A stretch of 48,503 nucleotides of DNA from Chromatiales bacterium (GTDB lineage: Bacteria > Pseudomonadota > Gammaproteobacteria > Chromatiales > Chromatiaceae), in contig JANQRK010000056.1 of assembly GCA_028284585.1 (NCBI GenBank), positions 1 to 48,503 of the forward strand, in the 5' to 3' direction. Made by a program: the position numbers and the translations under genes. The notes under the pieces were generated by a model, which was given only the letters and a program-made list of their open reading frames with translations, was not told the origin of the DNA and ran no database searches. Position 1 is the first letter of the stretch. Every line of letters begins with the position of its first letter. Below, piece after piece: positions 44,318 through 48,503 of the stretch.

Positions 44318-45404
44318 CCAGTTCGAGCTGCCGGATCTAGGTCCGGTTAAGAAGGCATCAGTACAAGATGCCGCACGGCGTTTCCATCGCTGCGCAGAGG
44401 CCGGCGTGCTGCGCCTGGCGGTGGCCTCCGAGCACGGAGGACTAGGGAAAGGTTTTTCGAATCTGGTCGCGGTGCACAAGCGCCTGGGCCAGCAGACCCG
44501 AGACCCTGGACTGATACTGGCATTGAACGCGCATGTCTGGGGTGCACTTTTTCCCATCATCAAGTTTGGTAGTGAGGCGCAGCAGGCGGACTGGTTACCA
44601 AAACTGCTAGATGGCTCACTGGTCGGTGGCCATGCGATTACCGAGCCGAATGGCGGTTCGGAGACTGGCGCTATGCTTTCGATTGCGGAAACTGTTCCCC
44701 AGGGCTACCGGCTGAATGGTTGCAAGCGCTACATCACCAATGCGCCCATTGCGGGCTTGATGGTCGCTTATGCTCGCCTAGACGACGGACCGGGCATCGG
44801 TGCCTTTTTTGTCAAATCGGATGACCCTGGTGCGGAGTTTTCGCGAGGCCCCAGTGTCGCTGGGTGTGCGACGGCGACCATGGGTGATGTCGTGCTCAAA
44901 GACTGCCTGGTACCGCCAAGCCGTTTGTTGGGTAAGCCAGGTGCCGGCGCCCAGATGATACAGTCGGCCCTAGAGCTCGAGCGCGCCTTCATCTTTGCCG
45001 GCATCGCCGGTGTGATGCGTTGGCAACTGGAGCATGCCCTGCGCGAAGCAAGGGGCCGCGGCCCCAACCATCGGCGGCAGGCGATGCACCAAGCAGTGGC
45101 CCATCGGTTGGCGGATATGAAGCTGCGTCTCGACACAATGGAGTTGTGGATCGATCATTGCGCGAACCTGTGCGACGCGGGCCGGCGCATAACGCTGGAA
45201 AGCGCGCAAACGAAGTTGTTGGCCAGCGAGGCCTTTCTGCAGTCGAGTCTGGATGCGGTACATATCCTAGGTGCCTTTGGGCTGGAGCATGAATTGCCGG
45301 GGTTGGTTGCGGATGCGATGGCCGGGCGACTGTTCTCAGGCACGTCCGAGATTCAGAAGAACATCATAGCAACGCTTTTGGGAGTAGGACGCATAGGAGG
45401 ATAG
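44307..45404 (+). CDS. Acyl-CoA-dehydrogenase-like flavoenzyme, predicted prolyl-carrier oxidase
   Basis: The start is the GTG at 44307 (VSDSQFELPDLG), which overlaps the ligase stop by 11 bases. The 365-residue protein has the acyl-CoA dehydrogenase fold: AITEPNGGSETGAMLS, then KRYITNAP for FAD and substrate contacts, and the C-terminal FSGTSEIQKNIIATLLG. The usual catalytic Glu before GTSE is Ser here; instead LELERAFIFAG carries a Glu at the place used by isovaleryl-CoA dehydrogenase. In pyrrole pathways PltE and RedW are such enzymes, oxidising prolyl-S-carrier to pyrrolyl-S-carrier in four electrons. That is the likely role here, by context. Confidence 0.88.
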   Translation: MSDSQFELPDLGPVKKASVQDAARRFHRCAEAGVLRLAVASEHGGLGKGFSNLVAVHKRLGQQTRDPGLILALNAHVWGALFPIIKFGSEAQQADWLPKLLDGSLVGGHAITEPNGGSETGAMLSIAETVPQGYRLNGCKRYITNAPIAGLMVAYARLDDGPGIGAFFVKSDDPGAEFSRGPSVAGCATATMGDVVLKDCLVPPSRLLGKPGAGAQMIQSALELERAFIFAGIAGVMRWQLEHALREARGRGPNHRRQAMHQAVAHRLADMKLRLDTMELWIDHCANLCDAGRRITLESAQTKLLASEAFLQSSLDAVHILGAFGLEHELPGLVADAMAGRLFSGTSEIQKNIIATLLGVGRIGG

Positions 45405-45408
45405 GCCG

Positions 45409-46644
45409 ATGGGACAGACTGCTTCAGAATCTGGTGAACAAGTACTGATCATCGGCGGTGGTCCTGCGGGGTCGACTAGTGCAATGCATTTGCTTGAGCG
45501 GGGCTTTGCGCCACTTCTGGTCGAGTCGGATACCTTCCCGCGCTTTCACATCGGCGAGTCGCTGACCACTGAATGTGTCGATGCATTGAACCGTTTGGGA
45601 CTGCAAGAACAGCTGATAGCGCTGAGAGCGCCCCGCAAGCAAGGGGTACGTATCTTCGCTAAACACCCGGAGAACAGTTTTTTCGTGGGGGCAGGGGATG
45701 CCTGGCAAGTGGAGCGCGCCCGGTTCGATCTGATGATGTTGGAAACCGCAGTAGCACGCGGTGCCACGCGGGTCCATGGGAAAGTGACGCACTTGGAGCA
45801 TGATGGTCAGCACTGGCATGTGACGATTTCACTCAACGATGGTGGTATCGATCATGCAACGACTCGGTTCGTGATCGATGGCAGCGGACAAAATCGTTTC
45901 AGCCTCCGCAAGGGTCTGTTGGGGGAGGCTACGGAGGGAGGCTATTCACGCCAGGTCGCTTTCTTCAGCCAGTTCGAGAACATCGCAAGCAAGCCCGAGG
46001 ATGCGTTTGACACTTTGATTTTTCACCGGGAGTGCCACGAGTGGGCATGGATGATTCCGCTGTCTGAAACTGTGATGAGTGTAGGCTTGGTAGTGCCGGT
46101 AACGACCTTCAAGGAGAATAAGCAACCACCCGATGTTTTCTTCGATACCCATTTGATGGAATTCTCTGCTTCGTTGGTCGGGCGCCTTACCGGCGCAAGG
46201 CGTGTAGGAAAGGTTCGCACGATCTCCAATTATTCTTATCGCGTGGAAACCTATGCAAAGAATGGCCTGTTTTGTGTCGGGGACAGTCATGCCTTCATTG
46301 ACCCGATATTTTCTTTCGGCGTCGAATTTGCGGTCTGTGAGGCAGCGTACGCGGCAGAGGCAATCGCCGCGTGTCGTGAGGCGAGTGACACGGCTAGCTG
46401 GAGGCGCCACGCCGATCGCTACATGCAAGTCACGTCTCAGGGGCAGCGGGTCATCGAGGATCTGCTGGACTATTTTTGGAGACACCCATGGGGGTTCGCG
46501 AATATGGCGCATGTGCGGCACCGTGAAGAGTTCTTGGAGATTTTCGCCGGCCGCATCTACGAAACCCAGCCGGGCGAAGGTCTCAAAAGAATGCGGGCTA
46601 CCCTACAAGGAGCAACAGCAAAGGCGGTCGGATGTGGTCGCTAG
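45409..46644 (+). CDS. FADH2-dependent halogenase
   Basis: This 411-residue flavoprotein halogenates an activated aromatic, most likely the carrier-bound pyrrole. It has the FAD motif GGGPAGS at residues 16-22, FPRFHIGESLTTECVDALNR, a candidate catalytic lysine Lys77 in PRKQG, and the halogenase signature W212-A-W214-M-I216-P217. The second signature F296-x2-P299-x2-S302-x-G304 is in HAFIDPIFSFGVEF. These two motifs separate halogenases from related monooxygenases. Chloride or bromide cannot be told from sequence. It also needs a flavin reductase, which is not in the operon. It starts four bases after the dehydrogenase stop and overlaps the next gene by 13 bases. Confidence 0.92.
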   Translation: MGQTASESGEQVLIIGGGPAGSTSAMHLLERGFAPLLVESDTFPRFHIGESLTTECVDALNRLGLQEQLIALRAPRKQGVRIFAKHPENSFFVGAGDAWQVERARFDLMMLETAVARGATRVHGKVTHLEHDGQHWHVTISLNDGGIDHATTRFVIDGSGQNRFSLRKGLLGEATEGGYSRQVAFFSQFENIASKPEDAFDTLIFHRECHEWAWMIPLSETVMSVGLVVPVTTFKENKQPPDVFFDTHLMEFSASLVGRLTGARRVGKVRTISNYSYRVETYAKNGLFCVGDSHAFIDPIFSFGVEFAVCEAAYAAEAIAACREASDTASWRRHADRYMQVTSQGQRVIEDLLDYFWRHPWGFANMAHVRHREEFLEIFAGRIYETQPGEGLKRMRATLQGATAKAVGCGR

Positions 46645-47456
46645 TCGTTGGGTCCGTCACTGGCACCCTGCTGCTGTACCTCGCCACGGCCGCAGCCGCG
46701 GGGGAAGCTAACAAGCCCTTGTGGGAAGCCGGCCTGATAGGCGGCTATCTGAACGTTCCCCAATACATGGGTAGTGATGAGCGTTATTCGTTGCCTCTGG
46801 TCTTGCCCTATGTCGTCTACCGTGGTGACTTCCTTGAGGCGGATCGTGAGGGTGTGCGGGGTTGGCTGTTTTCCGGTGATCGCGTGTCGCTCAATCTCGG
46901 GTTTTCTTATGGGCTGCCGGTCGATAATGACAATGATGCACGGCGCGGTATGCCTGACCTTCACTTGACCGGACAGGTTGGGCCGCAGCTGAATTGGCAA
47001 GTCAGTTCCGGCGATGCTGGCCCTAGTATTAGCTTACATATTCCGGCACGCTACACCTTCGATACCCGTGGAGAGGATCTGGGTTGGGTGGTGGAACCAT
47101 CGATCAAGATTCAACAAAAGCATCTCGGCACAGATGGCAAGTTCTCCGCGCGCGCGGACTTGGGGTTGTTGTACACCGGTGGCGCTTTCAATGCGTACTA
47201 TTATGATGTAGCACAGCGTTTCGTCACGCCCAGTCGTCCCGCGTACGATTCCGACTCGGGATTGCACAGTGTTTTCCTGCATCTCAGCAGTGAGTATGAA
47301 GTCAACGATCAGCTGACGCTCGGTGCCTTTGCTAGATGGCGCACTTTGTCGCCAGGTGTCGTGGAAGATAGCCCATTGGTCAGGGATGATGACTATGTAA
47401 CCGTCGGTCTGGGTCTGGCGTGGAGCCTGTGGCAATCGGATAGACGGGCTCCCTGA
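46632..47456 (+). CDS. MipA/OmpV-family outer membrane protein
   Basis: This 274-residue protein has a signal peptide (LVVGSVTGTLLLYLATAAAA) and an OmpV/MipA beta-barrel: WEAGLIGGYLNVPQYMGSDE near the N-terminus, the long stretch of amphipathic strands, and the final YVTVGLGLAWSLWQ ending in a typical outer-membrane pattern. MipA-type proteins are structural or scaffold barrels; OmpV is a porin-like member. Its ATG lies inside the halogenase gene, so it is translationally coupled to the pathway and may export or retain the halogenated product. This role is inferred from context only. Confidence 0.9.
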   Translation: MWSLVVGSVTGTLLLYLATAAAAGEANKPLWEAGLIGGYLNVPQYMGSDERYSLPLVLPYVVYRGDFLEADREGVRGWLFSGDRVSLNLGFSYGLPVDNDNDARRGMPDLHLTGQVGPQLNWQVSSGDAGPSISLHIPARYTFDTRGEDLGWVVEPSIKIQQKHLGTDGKFSARADLGLLYTGGAFNAYYYDVAQRFVTPSRPAYDSDSGLHSVFLHLSSEYEVNDQLTLGAFARWRTLSPGVVEDSPLVRDDDYVTVGLGLAWSLWQSDRRAP

Positions 47457-47571
47457 TTTGGTATGGTGATGAGGTGTGGAAAGTGAGATCTGATCCGACA
47501 GTCGATGTCAGGTGATTTCAGGGTTTCCGCCCGCTTTCGGCCATCAAGCGACATTCATTTGCGCTGAACGA

Positions 47572-48098
47572 TCAGTCGACCGGCCTCAGGTGCGATCTCT
47601 TGTACAAACGGCGAGCGGCCGGCAACACGACTCGCCAATGCTCGATCGTTGCAATAAAGAGATTCGCGGCCTTGCTGTCGCTGCCGAACTCGGATTGAAT
47701 GAGTTCGAGAGGTAGACGGGCCAATGAATCCGCGATCCAATCCAACGGCTGGTCGTCGATGTCCAAAGCCTTAAATTCTCGATCCCGCCAATCCGTTGCA
47801 CGCTTACCGCAAGGAGTAGGCTCCATGGGTGCCCGACTGGCGTGCAGCTTTTGCAATTCCAATTCGCATTCCACGATCGCTCCCAGGAAGTCGGACAGTA
47901 GTGTGTCGAGATCCAGGCCGGGTTAACTTCGTACAAATCTGTGGACACGTCCCTGGTCGCCTCTATGACCATCCTCAAATTCTTGGCCAGGTACTCGTGC
48001 AGATAGTTGTGCCGCAGTAGTTCGTCCTCCCGATCAGCCTGCGGAGTGCGCAGGAGCTCGGTAGCTGCATCTTCGTCTTCAATGGCGCCTTGGTTCAT
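47572..48098 (-). pseudogene. Unrecognised gene with one frameshift
   Basis: I do not recognise this protein. The ATG at 48098 has GAGGA eight bases before it and opens MNQGAIEDEDAATELLRTPQ, a helical acidic N-terminus. At the run of three G at 47920-47922 one base appears missing; adding it rejoins STDLYEVN to GLDLDTLLSDFLGAIVECEL and the remaining 100 residues, ending RLYKRSHLRPVD. The repaired protein would be about 175 residues, mostly helical and soluble. It follows the gene at 48119 by 20 bases on the same strand, so the two form a small operon. Confidence 0.6.
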
Positions 48099-48118
48099 CG
48101 CTGTGTTCCTCAAGTCTG

Positions 48119-48400
48119 TTATACCGGTGCTGGGTAAGCCGGTTGCAAGTTCCTCGGCAACGGCGGGCCGGGAGGCCGTGGTTGAGGAGGCCGCGGTGTT
48201 GGTGTTTGCACGATCGCCGGCGGTTCAGCGGTGAAGCAGCACTCGTAGAACTCCGCACCCAGCTCGTCTGTCACCCGATTCCAGCGTTCAGAGAGTCGGT
48301 CGAGGTCCAGGGTCAGGGGATCGTCATACCCCAACAACTCGCTCGACTGTCGGTTGATTGTCTGCAGGACACGGTCGAGGAAGTTGCGGGCCTGGGACAT
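48119..48400 (-). CDS. Unrecognised 93-residue protein with proline-rich tail
   Basis: This small protein opens MSQARNFLDRVLQTINRQSS and has a helical N-terminal half (LTLDLDRLSERWNRVTDELG). The C-terminal 35 residues are dominated by Pro and Arg and look disordered. I cannot place it in a family. It lies upstream of the frameshifted gene by 20 bases and likely shares its transcript. The operon may continue to the right beyond the window, where the remaining 103 bases hold no recognisable gene. Confidence 0.55.
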   Translation of the reverse strand: MSQARNFLDRVLQTINRQSSELLGYDDPLTLDLDRLSERWNRVTDELGAEFYECCFTAEPPAIVQTPTPRPPQPRPPGPPLPRNLQPAYPAPV

Positions 48401-48503
48401 CTCGCGCTGCCGGCCATGGAGAGCGAAGCGAAGGCCGGTAGTCCCCGGGAGCGATGAGGGCGCACTGTTTACCCGGAGTCGCGAAGCGGCGTAGGGAAAA
48501 CAA

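Larger units (their letters stand above)
41302..47456 (+). other. Predicted halogenated-pyrrole biosynthetic operon
   Basis: Six codirectional genes with spacings from a 13-base overlap to 26 bases encode carrier protein, condensation-like acyltransferase, adenylation enzyme, acyl-CoA-dehydrogenase-like oxidase, flavin halogenase and a MipA/OmpV porin-like protein. The set of carrier, prolyl-type adenylation enzyme, dehydrogenase and halogenase matches the pyrrole module of pyoluteorin (PltL, F, E, A) and of Pseudoalteromonas Bmp proteins. The acyltransferase and the outer-membrane protein are additions. No thioesterase, polyketide or long NRPS gene is present. Confidence 0.8.

Noticed and set aside
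45409..46644. Geranylgeranyl-reductase-like or plain monooxygenase function for the flavoprotein
   Set aside because: Both halogenase signatures, WxWxIP and FxxPxxSxG, are present, and the operon supplies a carrier-bound substrate.
40583..47456. Halogenase operon as an island integrated in tRNA-Val
   Set aside because: No repeat of the tRNA-Val 3' end was found downstream and no integrase lies nearby within the window.
1..48503. CRISPR array
   Set aside because: No regularly spaced direct repeats with unique spacers were seen; the origin-like heptamers are irregular and in both orientations.

Overview
The window looks like a gammaproteobacterial chromosome of fairly high GC. This is inferred from an E. 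coli-type cysJIH/cysC sulfate assimilation block with a CysB-type regulator, UvrB, TolC, a FimT-type pseudopilin, a YheT hydrolase and a PEP-CTERM protein; a Chromatiales-like or related environmental lineage is plausible but not proven.

Layout. (1) 1-9.2 kb: chromosomal genes (REP-type transposase, YheT hydrolase, ABC exporter, M23 peptidase, TolC, a lipoprotein), then a 273-bp MITE-like element with 29-bp inverted ends and a broken membrane glycosyltransferase. (2) 9.22-30.03 kb: a 20.8-kb genomic island in the 3' end of a tRNA-Asn gene, bounded by perfect 49-bp direct repeats of the tRNA 3' half. It has a degenerate tyrosine integrase at each end, both pointing inward. Near the left end are satellite-phage-like remains: integrase, a CsrA paralogue, a coiled-coil/zinc-ribbon protein, the tail of a primase-helicase truncated by an IS3 element, and an origin-like repeat zone. 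The rest is mixed cargo: an SDR/HxlR pair, secreted proteins (PEP-CTERM, CHRD, DUF5648-SGNH, one unknown), a peroxiredoxin/HtrA pair, a GNAT acetyltransferase, an ankyrin membrane protein, an FRG-domain protein, and IS91 and IS3 debris. (3) 30.1-40.5 kb: housekeeping genes: pseudopilin, aminotransferase, uvrB, then cysB-type regulator, cysJ, cysI, cysH, cysC and a DUF2061 gene. (4) 40.58-47.46 kb: tRNA-Val(GAC), a strong terminator, then a tightly coupled six-gene operon. (5) 47.5-48.4 kb: two unrecognised genes, one frameshifted.

The most interesting system is the operon at 41.3-47.5 kb. It encodes a stand-alone carrier protein, a condensation/acyltransferase-like protein, an adenylation enzyme whose specificity residues read D-L-F-Y-L-A-L-V-C (the pattern I remember for prolyl-activating enzymes of the PltF/RedM/CloN4 type), an acyl-CoA-dehydrogenase-like flavoenzyme, an FADH2-dependent halogenase with both the WxWxIP and FxxPxxSxG motifs, and a MipA/OmpV outer-membrane protein. 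Together these predict loading of L-proline on the carrier, oxidation to pyrrole-2-carbonyl, halogenation on the carrier, transfer to an unknown acceptor, and possibly export. There is no thioesterase, PKS or multi-module NRPS, so the product would be a small halogenated pyrroloyl conjugate made by a compact pathway.

Many genes carry single-nucleotide lesions, several in homopolymers, and cysH carries a 34-bp duplication that replaces its catalytic C-terminus. In the island this fits decay, but lesions outside it mean read or assembly error should be excluded before the losses are taken as biological.
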